From positions 1 to 53,013 of the IMG/VR virus record IMGVR_UViG_3300030380_002303: a stretch of 53,013 nt of DNA; one strand, given 5' to 3'. The position numbers were made by a program, and so were the translations under genes. The stretch comes from a virus. Positions 28,838 to 36,789 of this stretch are shown piece after piece (the first letter of the stretch is position 1; the number at the start of each line of letters is the position of its first letter). The notes beneath the pieces were generated by a model. It saw only the letters and a list, made by a program, of their open reading frames with translations. It made no database searches and was not told the origin of the DNA.

Positions 28838-29113
28838 ATGAGAATATTGCTTTTAATTATAATTATGGGAATTGCATCTTGCAGTTCCCCTAAACATAAA
28901 ACAGTAACTTTAGGTTCTGAAGTGCCACAAGGTAAAGCTGAATTGATACATGAAAAACATATGTTTCAAATGTCTAGGCAAGAAACAATAAATGCCATCA
29001 ATGATTGTCATTCTGCAAATTTAAGAGCAATCATTTATCATAGTAGATTAAAAGTAACTGGTAGATTTATACCAATACCTGTATCTATTCAATGTGCGCC
29101 TAAAATTCAATAA
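28838..29113 (+). CDS. small early lipoprotein
   Basis: 91 aa. Signal sequence RILLLIIIMGIASC with the lipobox G-I-A-S-C15, so the mature protein would be lipid-anchored at Cys15. The mature part is short, with two further Cys (residues 58 and 87). Ribosome site aggagga. Early phage lipoproteins often block superinfection (for example T5 Llp); here that is a guess from the features only. A regulator of host envelope is another option. Confidence 0.65.
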   Translation: MRILLLIIIMGIASCSSPKHKTVTLGSEVPQGKAELIHEKHMFQMSRQETINAINDCHSANLRAIIYHSRLKVTGRFIPIPVSIQCAPKIQ

Positions 29114-29120
29114 TAAGGAG

Positions 29121-29146
29121 AGGGAGAAACTTTAAAATTTCTCCCT
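29121..29146 (+). terminator. hairpin after the lipoprotein gene
   Basis: Stem agggagaaa / tttctccct, a perfect 9 bp with an 8-base loop, 8 bases after the stop. The downstream sequence (taattatg) is only weakly T-rich, so this is a weak terminator or an mRNA-end stabiliser. Confidence 0.55.
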
Positions 29147-29239
29147 TAATTATGCAGATTCTAAATTATTTAATTAATTAAGATTCATAACTAGAATTTT
29201 ATATTAAAATAAAAAAATTTATTTGTCCATATTTTTTTA

Positions 29240-29302
29240 GGACTGGCACTGAGTTCGATTTGGATTCCAGAAGCAGTTCGAATCCAATTCCAGACTGAGT
29301 CC
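29240..29302. other. 63-bp imperfect palindrome in the 29.1-29.4 kb gap
   Basis: Outer arms ggact / agtcc, inner perfect arms ttggattc (29260-29267) / gaatccaa (29280-29287) with a 12-base loop, and actgag present in both halves. It is noticeably less AT-rich than the flanks. It lies in a 291-bp non-coding gap before an early promoter. It might be a structured RNA, a replication or recombination site, or a protein-binding site. I could not fit a tRNA cloverleaf. Confidence 0.55.
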
Positions 29303-29329
29303 AACTAATAAAAAATAGTTTAAAAAAGA

Positions 29330-29370
29330 ACACATTATGTGTTGACTTTTATAATTATAAATATTATAAT
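29330..29370 (+). promoter_or_regulatory. early operator-promoter
   Basis: Palindrome acacattatgtgt (29330-29342, perfect) fused to TTGACT (29342-29347), with TATAAT at 29365-29370, exactly 17 bp later. It drives the small gene at 29405. Confidence 0.85.
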
Positions 29371-29404
29371 ATATGTATAATCATTAAGAAAGGGAGAAAA
29401 CAAT

Positions 29405-29629
29405 ATGATTTATTCTTATGATGCAATTGATAAAATTGAAAATTTTTCTGATGAACAAGTAATACAATTTTATCATAATGCTTATGAAACATTCGTTTTT
29501 GCTTTAGGACATTCTAAAGGACAACGTAATGAATTTGCGAAGAATTTTTACAAAGAAGAACTCGCAAAAAGAGGTATTAAAAACATACCTGATAGAAAAG
29601 GTGTTTTTAATGGTAGTGGAACTTCTTAA
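29405..29629 (+). CDS. small early protein of unknown function
   Basis: 74 aa, soluble. A central helix (EQVIQFYHNAYETFVFALGHSKGQRNEFAKNFYKEELAKRG) looks like the core. Ribosome box gggagaaaacaat precedes the ATG. It is a single-gene unit: own promoter with palindrome and own terminator 17 bases after the stop. Function unknown; such single-gene early units usually encode host-takeover factors, which is inference. Confidence 0.65.
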   Translation: MIYSYDAIDKIENFSDEQVIQFYHNAYETFVFALGHSKGQRNEFAKNFYKEELAKRGIKNIPDRKGVFNGSGTS

Positions 29630-29645
29630 CAAACAGAATAAAATT

Positions 29646-29669
29646 GAGGGATTAATTTCCCTCTTTTTT
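29646..29669 (+). terminator. intrinsic terminator
   Basis: Stem gaggga / tccctc (6 bp) with a 6-base loop, followed by tttttt. It closes the single-gene unit and lies only about 11 bases before the next operator-promoter. Confidence 0.8.
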
Positions 29670-29679
29670 ATATTTTTTA

Positions 29680-29720
29680 ACACAATATGTGTTGACATTT
29701 AGAATTATAAATATTATAAT
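29680..29720 (+). promoter_or_regulatory. early operator-promoter
   Basis: Palindrome acacaatatgtgt (29680-29692, perfect) fused to TTGACA (29692-29697), with TATAAT at 29715-29720 after 17 bp: the best match to consensus of all copies. Confidence 0.88.
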
Positions 29721-29752
29721 CTATATATAAAGATTTTCATGGGAGAAAACAA

Positions 29753-30193
29753 ATGACAATAAAAATAACAAAAAAAATAAACAAAATAAAAATTGATGAT
29801 ATACCATTAATTCAAACTGTTTTTGCAAAAAGATGGTATTGTGGAAAGTATGAATATCATAGTTTAGCAGGAGGAGCACCAGACAAATGCAAACCTATTG
29901 GAATATTTACAAGTCCAAAAAATAATAAACAATACATGATATTAAAAGGATTTGATAAAGGTTGCATGGTTAGATTTGCAACATATTATAATGTTGTTGA
30001 ATTACATTCTGAAATTCATACTAATGAGATTGAATATAATAAATTCAATAACCCATTGGAGAAATTACAATTTGATACAATTTTAGATGAAAATATTGGT
30101 TTGTATTCCCAAAAAAGATTTCCTAATCTTAATGAAATTAAATATTATTTTGAAAATACAGAACAATTTAAATTTTTTGAATCTAAATTATAA
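29753..30193 (+). CDS. early protein of unknown function
   Basis: 146 aa, soluble. The middle segment (WYCGKYEYHSLAGGAPDKCKPIGIFTSPKNNKQYMILKGFDKGCMVRF) has three Cys, and several strands can be imagined, so a small beta-rich fold is possible. The ATG follows gggagaaaacaa. It has its own palindrome promoter, and the next palindrome begins immediately after its stop codon. Not recognised. Confidence 0.6.
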   Translation: MTIKITKKINKIKIDDIPLIQTVFAKRWYCGKYEYHSLAGGAPDKCKPIGIFTSPKNNKQYMILKGFDKGCMVRFATYYNVVELHSEIHTNEIEYNKFNNPLEKLQFDTILDENIGLYSQKRFPNLNEIKYYFENTEQFKFFESKL

Positions 30194-30236
30194 ACACAAA
30201 ATGTGTTGACTTATTAACCAATTAATATAATATAAT
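30194..30236 (+). promoter_or_regulatory. early operator-promoter
   Basis: Palindrome acacaaaatgtgt (30194-30206, perfect) fused to TTGACT (30206-30211). Candidate -10 boxes tataat at 30226 or 30231 have non-ideal spacing (14 or 19 bp), so this copy may be weaker or need its regulator. It drives the last three rightward genes. Confidence 0.7.
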
Positions 30237-30262
30237 AATATAACGTTTTATGGGAGAAACAA

Positions 30263-30508
30263 ATGACACCACAAGAAAAAGAATATAATCAATATCTTAA
30301 AGATAACATTACACATTATCTTGTAAGTGAATTTCTAGGCAGAGGTCAATACAGAAAGACAAAATTTATCTCTTTTAACAAAGCAAAATGTTTTTATTTT
30401 TCTTTGAAAGAAGATAATCCTATTTGTCAATGTGCATTATATGGCATATCAGAGCCTAAAGACAAATTATATCCTATCAATGTATTGATGGAGAATTTAG
30501 ATGTATAA
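30263..30508 (+). CDS. small early protein
   Basis: 81 aa, soluble, aromatic-rich (YNQYLKDNITHYLVSEFLGRGQYRKTKFISFNKAKCFYFSL). Three Cys in the middle (CFYF, CQC). Box gggagaaacaa ahead of the ATG. First of three overlapping genes; its stop overlaps the start of the next by 8 bases. Function unknown. Confidence 0.6.
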   Translation: MTPQEKEYNQYLKDNITHYLVSEFLGRGQYRKTKFISFNKAKCFYFSLKEDNPICQCALYGISEPKDKLYPINVLMENLDV

Positions 30509-30692
30509 ATTAGAATTATCAAAAGAAGAATTACATTGTATAATTATGGCAAATATGGATTATGCTGAAAAATTATGTACTCAACACAATGATAAACCAT
30601 TTGATGCTCAAAAAAGGTATGAATTGGTTGTTAATTTAGAAACAAAATTACAAGGTGTTTGGAATAAAGGAGATAAGATTGATGGAAAATAG
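30501..30692 (+). CDS. small early protein
   Basis: 63 aa, helical (LSKEELHCIIMANMDYAEKLCTQHNDKPFDAQKRYELVVNLETKLQGVW). Ribosome site gatggag seven bases before the ATG. Sandwiched by overlaps with both neighbours, suggesting coupled translation. No family recognised. Confidence 0.55.
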   Translation: MYKLELSKEELHCIIMANMDYAEKLCTQHNDKPFDAQKRYELVVNLETKLQGVWNKGDKIDGK

Positions 30693-30846
30693 ATATTATG
30701 TTAAGATAAGATTATATGATAATTTACCAGATATGCCACAACATGGAAAATATTTACAATTTATGATTGAAGCAGATTCAGAAGAAGAAATAAAAATGAT
30801 GATTTCAACAAAGCATACTATAACATTGCTACAACTTGTTGATTAA
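30682..30846 (+). CDS. last rightward early gene, small protein
   Basis: 54 aa, MENRYYVKIRLYDNLPDM..., beta-alpha in appearance (KYLQFMIEADSEEEIKMMI). The start is placed at 30682, eight bases after aaggag and overlapping the previous stop; an in-frame ATG at 30655 lacks a site. It ends 156 bases before the convergent late operon. Function unknown. Confidence 0.55.
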   Translation: MENRYYVKIRLYDNLPDMPQHGKYLQFMIEADSEEEIKMMISTKHTITLLQLVD

Positions 30847-31002
30847 AGAATTGGGCTCCGTGGAAAGCATTTGTTTTCTCCCAACCCCACTATAAATAGG
30901 CATGCTAAGGTCGGAGATAGGTATGCCACCGTTAATAGAAATATCCAAATAAGAAAGAATATCCCCAAACACCTAAAGTTAAATATATAAAATCTTCGTT
31001 AT
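30847..31002. other. convergent non-coding junction with a hairpin and an inverted early ribosome box
   Basis: On the minus strand, gggagaaaacaaatg (30882-30868) is an exact copy of the early translation-start box, but it opens only a 13-codon ORF. A hairpin ggcatgct (30899-30906) / aggtatgcc (30919-30927), with G-T pairs, lies next to it and could end the leftward late transcript. No terminator with a T-run faces the rightward genes. The box suggests an inverted, decayed early gene unit. Confidence 0.5.
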
Positions 31003-31485
31003 TCATGTATTTTTCTGTTTGTACAAATATAAAAGTAAAAATATAAAACCAATGATTGTTAATGTTAATAAACCAATAGCAAAACCATTTATGATTTTAT
31101 GTAATCTTTCTTTTCTTTTATAAAAATTTTCCTGTCTTTCTTTTCTTATTTTACCTTCCATAGCAAGTAATTCATTCCATGCTTGTGGTCCAAATGAAAG
31201 ACTTAAATATTGTTTTAATTCATATCTTTGTTGTTCTAATTTTTTTTTAGCGGCAAAAGCTTCAAGTGCTTGTTGTTCTATAGAACTTGCATACATAAGT
31301 TTTTTAAATAATGGTGGATTTTTTGCTTCTTTTTCTGCTTGGTCAACATCTGATACTGCACTCATCCATTTTCCAATTTGTGATGCCATCTGGTCTATAT
31401 CTTGACCAATTGCAAATCCTTGTTTTATGGTATTAAATGCTTTAGTGGCAACACCAATAGCACCTGCAATTGTTAATGGGTCCAT
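31003..31485 (-). CDS. virion or lysis-associated protein with a C-terminal membrane helix
   Basis: 160 aa. Pattern DPLTIAGAIGVATKAFNTIKQGFAIGQDIDQMASQIGKWM at the N-terminus, then NPPLFKKLMYASSIEQQALEAFAAKKKLEQ, a charged helix, and a C-terminal transmembrane helix (FAIGLLTLTIIGFIFLLLYLY, about residues 134-154). This family is common at the end of late operons of marine podo- and myoviruses; its function is unknown to me. The final place in the late operon and the membrane tail suggest an envelope role at lysis or entry. Confidence 0.6.
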   Translation of the reverse strand: MDPLTIAGAIGVATKAFNTIKQGFAIGQDIDQMASQIGKWMSAVSDVDQAEKEAKNPPLFKKLMYASSIEQQALEAFAAKKKLEQQRYELKQYLSLSFGPQAWNELLAMEGKIRKERQENFYKRKERLHKIINGFAIGLLTLTIIGFIFLLLYLYKQKNT

Positions 31486-31486
31486 T

Positions 31487-31678
31487 TTACCTCACAAGCA
31501 AACCTATTAATAAGACAATAGTTGTACCTGCTGTTCCTATCATAATATGTTCTATTCGTTTAATTCTCAATATAGTTTCTTTCCATCTTTCAGCACAAAC
31601 TGCTTCATGTGTGTCTATTTGAGATTTTACCTCTTGTGTACTTAATTTTGGCATATAATATTGTATTACTCCCCACAT
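31487..31678 (-). CDS. small single-pass membrane protein, XhlA/holin-like
   Basis: 63 aa. A charged amphipathic helix (THEAVCAERWKETILRIKRIEHI) is followed by a C-terminal membrane helix (GTAGTTIVLLIGLLV). This arrangement recalls XhlA-type proteins that help holins. The ejection-protein gene upstream ends exactly where it starts. A role in lysis or in membrane penetration at infection is plausible; a separate holin lies at 41107-41484. Confidence 0.5.
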   Translation of the reverse strand: MWGVIQYYMPKLSTQEVKSQIDTHEAVCAERWKETILRIKRIEHIMIGTAGTTIVLLIGLLVR

Positions 31679-33699
31679 TATGTTGAATCTAAAGTTTGCA
31701 TAATTTTTCGTTTTGCAGATGTAGATAAACCTTTTACAAACTCAGGCACTGCATCATTTTGTTCTGATGCTAAAGCACCAAGTGAAAAATTAATGTTTGG
31801 CTCATCAAATGAAACATTTGTTGCAGTTGTTTGTCCACTTGCCGATGCAGTTCCACCTCTTACAACATTAATAATTGTATTTAGTTTTTGTAATGCTAAT
31901 TGCCTTGAATTAATATCAGTAAGAGCTTTTTTTAACAATTCTGCATCTTCTGTAACAATTAATTGTACAACTTGTTCTAATTGTTTGTCTGATAAACCTT
32001 TTGTTTTTTCTGGTAAAAATTTTTTAATTAAAGGAATTCCAGATAAAAAATTTCCACTTATCACACTTGCTAAATTACTTGCATCTTCAACAGTTCCAAT
32101 ATTTTTTACTCGTTCTTGTGTAATTGCAGTTGGACTTCCACCTAAAATTTTACCTTTTGCCATAATAGAACCTTCAGCAATTTCGCCTTTTGTTAATAGG
32201 TCATCTAATTGATTTTTTGGAAAAATTTTAGTTAATATTATTCTTTCTTTACTATCAGGACGATTTAAATCTCTTATAAATGTATTTTTCGCTGTCCTAG
32301 ATTTTGATATCTTGTTTTTTATTGAACGAGCTATACCTTCTCTAAATGAATTTAATAACTCTGAATCATTTAAATTTATTACTTCATTAATTCTTATTTC
32401 TGCTTCATCAACATTTTTACCTAATAATTTATTTCCTTCTTCAAATAAATCACTTCCTAATTCTATTTTAGCCCAATTTGCTCTTGTATTTTTTAATTCT
32501 GGTGATATTTCATCTAATTTATTTTTTAAAGACATTGCTAAATTAGTAACAACATCTGCCTCTTCATTTTTTGGCATTCTTCTTAATTCTAAAGCTTTAT
32601 CTCTGATAATTCTATATATGCTTTCTCCAGTTTCTAAATTAATATCTTTGGATAATATATAGCCATCTTTTGTTTTTTCAAACAATGTTGGCAACCCTTT
32701 TGCTTTTAAAATTCTGTTTACATCTTTTGTCAATCTTTGTGGCTCATAACTATTTACAATGTTTAAAACTAAATTATTTAAATTTTCATCACTTAAATTA
32801 TCATATTGTTGAAAAATTTTATTGTATGCTTCTGACTCTAATTTTTTTACTTCTTTTGTTGATTTTTGAACTAAATCTAAAATATTTGCAGAACCTTTTT
32901 TTGGTGCTAATCCTTTTATTGTTGTATCTACAACTGATTTAATATTTTTATCCTCTCTTTTAGTCAATGAATCTCTTAATTGACCTGCACCAGCAGTTCC
33001 TTTAGAATAAATAGCTCTTATTTCAGTAGCAACTTCAGGACTTAATTCAGGAAATGTTTTACCTTTTCCAACTTCTTCAATTACTTCTTCTATTGGTATT
33101 CCTGCAGTATTGGCTATTCTTACAATTTCATCTTCTGCTTTTTTGCCTATTTGTCCTAAAATTGCTCTTTTTAATTTCCCTGTAGTTCCTTTTATAACTT
33201 TTCCACCTACATCAACAGTTTTTGAAAAAATTGGACCTGCTATTGCTGATAATGTTGTATCTACTGCAACATTAATTGGATTTTCAACAATTCTTTCTAC
33301 AACATCACCTTCTTTTTCTCCAACAGAAGAAACTAAACCACTTGTTCCTGCAATAGCCATCGCTCTAGCACCTGTTACAGGTAAACTTGCGCCAAATGTA
33401 AATGGCATAGTTAAAATTCCAGTAGTCAAGGCTCCACCAATCTCATATTTTAATGAACCATCTTTTGTTCTAGCTTTTTCAATTAAATCTCGTTCAATCT
33501 TTATTAATTCATCATAAGATTTATCAGAATATAATGATTGAAAACCAGCAATTGCTTCATCACTAAAATTCATAGATAAACCTTGAGAAAATAACCTTAT
33601 TCTATCAAAATTATTTAAACCTTCTTCTTTTGTAGGTGCATTTTTGATATTTAATTTTTTTGCTTTATCTTCTATTCTTTTTATTTGTTCTTCACTCAT
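31678..33699 (-). CDS. putative internal virion/DNA ejection protein
   Basis: 673 aa. A hydrophobic Gly/Ala-rich segment (residues about 86-175: IGGALTTGILTMPFTFGASLPVTGARAMAIAGTSG ...) is embedded in a long helical, charged protein, as in podovirus ejection proteins that enter the envelope to form a DNA conduit. The remaining ~480 residues are helical with coiled-coil character. It overlaps the upstream ejection-type gene by 4 bases. The last third contains LGGSPTAITQERV and GNFLSGIPLIKKFLP. Assigned on architecture and position. Confidence 0.6.
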   Translation of the reverse strand: MSEEQIKRIEDKAKKLNIKNAPTKEEGLNNFDRIRLFSQGLSMNFSDEAIAGFQSLYSDKSYDELIKIERDLIEKARTKDGSLKYEIGGALTTGILTMPFTFGASLPVTGARAMAIAGTSGLVSSVGEKEGDVVERIVENPINVAVDTTLSAIAGPIFSKTVDVGGKVIKGTTGKLKRAILGQIGKKAEDEIVRIANTAGIPIEEVIEEVGKGKTFPELSPEVATEIRAIYSKGTAGAGQLRDSLTKREDKNIKSVVDTTIKGLAPKKGSANILDLVQKSTKEVKKLESEAYNKIFQQYDNLSDENLNNLVLNIVNSYEPQRLTKDVNRILKAKGLPTLFEKTKDGYILSKDINLETGESIYRIIRDKALELRRMPKNEEADVVTNLAMSLKNKLDEISPELKNTRANWAKIELGSDLFEEGNKLLGKNVDEAEIRINEVINLNDSELLNSFREGIARSIKNKISKSRTAKNTFIRDLNRPDSKERIILTKIFPKNQLDDLLTKGEIAEGSIMAKGKILGGSPTAITQERVKNIGTVEDASNLASVISGNFLSGIPLIKKFLPEKTKGLSDKQLEQVVQLIVTEDAELLKKALTDINSRQLALQKLNTIINVVRGGTASASGQTTATNVSFDEPNINFSLGALASEQNDAVPEFVKGLSTSAKRKIMQTLDST

Positions 33700-35087
33700 C
33701 TATTCTCCAATAAATCATCAATTCTTCGTTCTATTGCAAATAAAATTACAGGATTACTTTTTACATTTTTTGCTCTTAGCATAAATTGCAATTGTGAAAG
33801 ATTTAAATTGTTTACAAAATCTTTTAATTTCTTATCTACATCTTCTGGTATTGGTTTAAGTGTTCCAATATCATCTGCATCTTCTTTTTGTATATATAAA
33901 TCATAATTTATATTTCTTGGTATTCTTACATTATATCCTGTTACATCATATTTTTTTGGCTTAATTAAATATAAATCAGAATCTATACCAAATGCTTTAC
34001 TAAATAATTTTTCTTTTGTATTTTTATTATCCAATAAACTAATTTGTTTATCGTAATATGCATAAGCACCATCTCTAAAACTTTTTCTTTGTGTATCAGT
34101 TAAACGACCTTCACCTAAAAGACTATTATATACATTAGCTAAATAATTAAACATACTTGATGTTGATTGAGCTTGTTGTTGTTCACCTTCTCTAACAACA
34201 GAACGAGGGTCTAACATTTTCATGTATGCAAATATCATACTTAAATCAGCAACTTTTGGTTCATCTAAAGTATATGCTTGGTCATATGACACTAATACTT
34301 TATTAAATGTTTGTTCTAATTCTTGAAAATCTTTAACTTCTTTTGATTTTAGATATTCTTTTGATAATTTCATTAAATTATCTTTTTGAATTTTATTTAA
34401 TTCTACAACTGGTTTTGTGTCTGTTTCTGAAATTGTAACTGTAGATACATTATCATTTTTAGATTGAGCATTAATACTGTAATCAATAAATTTATTGTTA
34501 TCATCAAATACTCTTTTACCTGCTTGTGGTCCATCTTTGTAAATCTTTCTACCAAAAGGGTCATCAATTATCTTTATGTCTGTTGTTTTTGGTATTTGAG
34601 TAGTTAATTTATTTTGAGCATCAGGTTGTAATACACTAAATTGTTTTTGTGTAAGAAAAAGATTATCACCTTTTTTGTATGTAACACCATTAATAGTAAC
34701 AGGTTCTTGTGCAATATATTCTTTAGAAGCACTTGTTTTTCCAAATTTATCAAATAGTTGTAATCCTAAAGTTGCTCGTGTCATATCTCGTTTTTCTTGA
34801 GCCTCTTTATCAGCTAAATATTGTCTTGCACCTGTTACAACACCACTACTTATAGCGCCAACTGCTGTTGCACCGGGTTGTGATGCTTTTTGAGCAATAT
34901 CTGCTGATGCAATTAAAGTAATTAAAGCTGGGTCAATAGGTTTTCTTCTAGGTGCTAATTGATTAATAATATTTTGTAATGCACCACCTTGAACTTGATT
35001 CATGTTAGTGGCTGAAACACCTCTTACATTACCCATAGATTTGAGTAAATTTAATATGTTGTCTGAACCTGTACTTTCAATTGCCAT
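33696..35087 (-). CDS. putative internal virion/ejection protein with a DPRSVVREGE motif
   Basis: 463 aa. A Gly-rich N-terminal half is followed by a helical C-terminal domain with LDPRSVVREGEQQQAQS (about residues 295-311), a motif also carried by the portal-adjacent protein at 11968-12540. In my recollection this motif recurs in phage virion proteins near ejection genes. The first 110 residues (ITLIASADIAQKASQPGATAVGAISSGVVTGARQYLADKE) suggest a helix-Gly hinge. It probably leaves the head with the DNA. Function unproven. Confidence 0.55.
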   Translation of the reverse strand: MAIESTGSDNILNLLKSMGNVRGVSATNMNQVQGGALQNIINQLAPRRKPIDPALITLIASADIAQKASQPGATAVGAISSGVVTGARQYLADKEAQEKRDMTRATLGLQLFDKFGKTSASKEYIAQEPVTINGVTYKKGDNLFLTQKQFSVLQPDAQNKLTTQIPKTTDIKIIDDPFGRKIYKDGPQAGKRVFDDNNKFIDYSINAQSKNDNVSTVTISETDTKPVVELNKIQKDNLMKLSKEYLKSKEVKDFQELEQTFNKVLVSYDQAYTLDEPKVADLSMIFAYMKMLDPRSVVREGEQQQAQSTSSMFNYLANVYNSLLGEGRLTDTQRKSFRDGAYAYYDKQISLLDNKNTKEKLFSKAFGIDSDLYLIKPKKYDVTGYNVRIPRNINYDLYIQKEDADDIGTLKPIPEDVDKKLKDFVNNLNLSQLQFMLRAKNVKSNPVILFAIERRIDDLLENR

Positions 35088-36055
35088 TATGATTTTCTCG
35101 TTCCTAATGCATATAGACTTGCAAGAGTGCCTAAACCACCTAATGTTTGTCCATAAATACTTGGTTGTTGTAAATATTGTGTGCCAGATGCCATTTGTTT
35201 TGTTAATGTATCATAAGGAATACCTTGTAAAGCACCTAAAGCAAAATTCAACATTTCAAATGGATATGAAGATTGTGCTAAAAAATCACCATAAGCTGTA
35301 TCTAATGCTCTCTGGTCTAATTCTCTTTCTGCTTGTCCTGCAGTTAACAATCCACTTGCTTCTTGTTCTTGTAATGCCTGTGTTAATGGTGCTAATGCAG
35401 ATAATTCCTGTGTAGCTCTTAATCTTGATGCTTCATCTGTTTCAAAATCTGTTCTATCTGCCATTCTATCAGAATCAAATCTTTGTGATGCAAATTCTAA
35501 TGCTTCTCGTCCTGCTTGTCTGCGTAAATCTGAACCTGCTCTGGCTATTTCTGCATCTGTTAATGCTTCTCTTACACCTAATCTTGAACCACCAAATGCA
35601 CCTGCTCTTATAGCATCTGCACTATTTTGTGTTTGTCTTTGTTGTCGTTCTCTCTCTAATTGTTCCAATGCAGGGTCAATAGCTGTTTGATATACATCTT
35701 GATATTGTCTGGCTGTGTCCATATCAAATGGTCCAAAACCTTCATATCCTTGACCTAATGTTCCTGCCATTGCAGTTGCATCATCTAACACACCTTGATA
35801 GGCTGTATTGTCTGCTAATAAATCTAAACCTGCTCTTTCTCTTTCTGTTAATCTTAATGGATTACCTTCTGCATCTGTTCCATAAGTTGCAAATCTAGGA
35901 CCCTCAAATTGTGGCATTTCACTTGATGCTAATTCCCTAGCTTGTTCATAGATTTCTTTTCCACCTGCCGCTACAAAACCGGGCAATTGTGTTGTGCCGA
36001 CAGTTTCTTTATAATCTGGTAATGGTGTTGCTGATGTAGTACACAAACCACCCAT
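35087..36055 (-). CDS. putative ejection or tail-associated virion protein
   Basis: 322 aa. The central helix contains AIRAGAFGGSRLGVREALTDAEIARAGSDLRRQAG (about residues 150-184), a stretch I know from DNA ejection-type proteins. Ala-, Gln- and Arg-rich long helices surround it. The C-terminal segment is Gly/Leu-rich and slightly hydrophobic (IYGQTLGGLGTLASLYALGTRKS). First of three consecutive large ejection-type genes, all coupled by short overlaps. Confidence 0.6.
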   Translation of the reverse strand: MGGLCTTSATPLPDYKETVGTTQLPGFVAAGGKEIYEQARELASSEMPQFEGPRFATYGTDAEGNPLRLTERERAGLDLLADNTAYQGVLDDATAMAGTLGQGYEGFGPFDMDTARQYQDVYQTAIDPALEQLERERQQRQTQNSADAIRAGAFGGSRLGVREALTDAEIARAGSDLRRQAGREALEFASQRFDSDRMADRTDFETDEASRLRATQELSALAPLTQALQEQEASGLLTAGQAERELDQRALDTAYGDFLAQSSYPFEMLNFALGALQGIPYDTLTKQMASGTQYLQQPSIYGQTLGGLGTLASLYALGTRKS

Positions 36056-36493
36056 TTAAACCTCCATAAATGTTGAGCCTACTTTTTGTAGACCTATTTT
36101 TGTAAAAAATTTATCTTTTCTATCCATATCTCCAGAAAAAATGTGTCCTAATCTTAATTTTAATTTTGCTTCTTTTGTTATTTTCATAAAACTTTTTAAT
36201 AATCTTATAGCAATTGTACTCTTTCTATTGTTTTTATAAACATAAAACCATGCATCAGCTATATATTTTTCATCTGACCACCAATCCTCAACAATTTGAC
36301 CACCAATACTACCAACAATCGTTTTATCTTTCTCAGCAACTAATATTAAACCATTATGTATTAAATGACTGATTTTATTGATTAATTTAACAGAATTTAT
36401 ATTTGGTATATTAATAATTGTCTCCTTGTGCATTGTGTACAATAAATGAATTAATGCAGAAATATCTAAAATTGTAGCTTTTCTTATAATCAT
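36056..36493 (-). CDS. GNAT-family N-acetyltransferase-like protein
   Basis: 145 aa. GNAT features: IRKATILDISALIHLLYTM at the N-terminus, GLILVAEKDKTIVGSIGGQIVE (beta strands 2-4), VYKNNRKSTIAIRLLKSFMKITKEA (region of the acetyl-CoA loop; the canonical Q/R-x-x-G-x-G/A is degenerate as RKSTIA), and KFFTKIGLQKVGSTFMEV (family C-terminus). Podoviruses often carry such a gene among ejection genes; the substrate is unknown. Overlaps the next-upstream gene by 4 bases. Confidence 0.75.
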   Translation of the reverse strand: MIIRKATILDISALIHLLYTMHKETIINIPNINSVKLINKISHLIHNGLILVAEKDKTIVGSIGGQIVEDWWSDEKYIADAWFYVYKNNRKSTIAIRLLKSFMKITKEAKLKLRLGHIFSGDMDRKDKFFTKIGLQKVGSTFMEV

Positions 36494-36789
36494 GTAACAT
36501 TAGCCAAAGCACCCATATTATCTTCTGGCATTGATTGTCTTTGTGGTTCTTCTTGCATCTGATTTTCTTCCATGCCACCAATCTGTTCAATCAATTGTGC
36601 TAATTCTGGTAATAATTTAATTAAAACACTCATAACATCTGGTGTAATTGCAGAATCTAATTTTTGCAATTCTTCTGGTGTCATTTCTGCTAATCTTGAC
36701 ATTAAAACAATCTGTATACTTTCAGATGGTTTTTTTAAATTTTCTTTTGCTTCTTCTGGCATATTTATACCCATATCTTCAAGTGCCAT
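36490..36789 (-). CDS. small acidic helical protein
   Basis: 99 aa, acidic, Met- and Gln-rich at the C-terminus (EENQMQEEPQRQSMPEDNMG), helical in the first 75 residues. It overlaps the upstream gene by 11 bases and the GNAT gene by 4. It resembles the 99-aa acidic protein at 10595-10894 in composition. Possibly a virion chaperone; no family recognised. Confidence 0.5.
   Translation of the reverse strand: MALEDMGINMPEEAKENLKKPSESIQIVLMSRLAEMTPEELQKLDSAITPDVMSVLIKLLPELAQLIEQIGGMEENQMQEEPQRQSMPEDNMGALANVT

Noticed and set aside
29240-29302. Possible tRNA or tRNA-derived attachment site (contains gttcgaatcc)
   Set aside because: The T-arm-like string does not pair in a proper T-stem, no anticodon arm or CCA-end fits, and no integrase is present.
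30868-30870. Minus-strand gene starting at an exact early ribosome box
   Set aside because: The frame stops after 13 codons, so no gene is called; it is kept as a possible relic.
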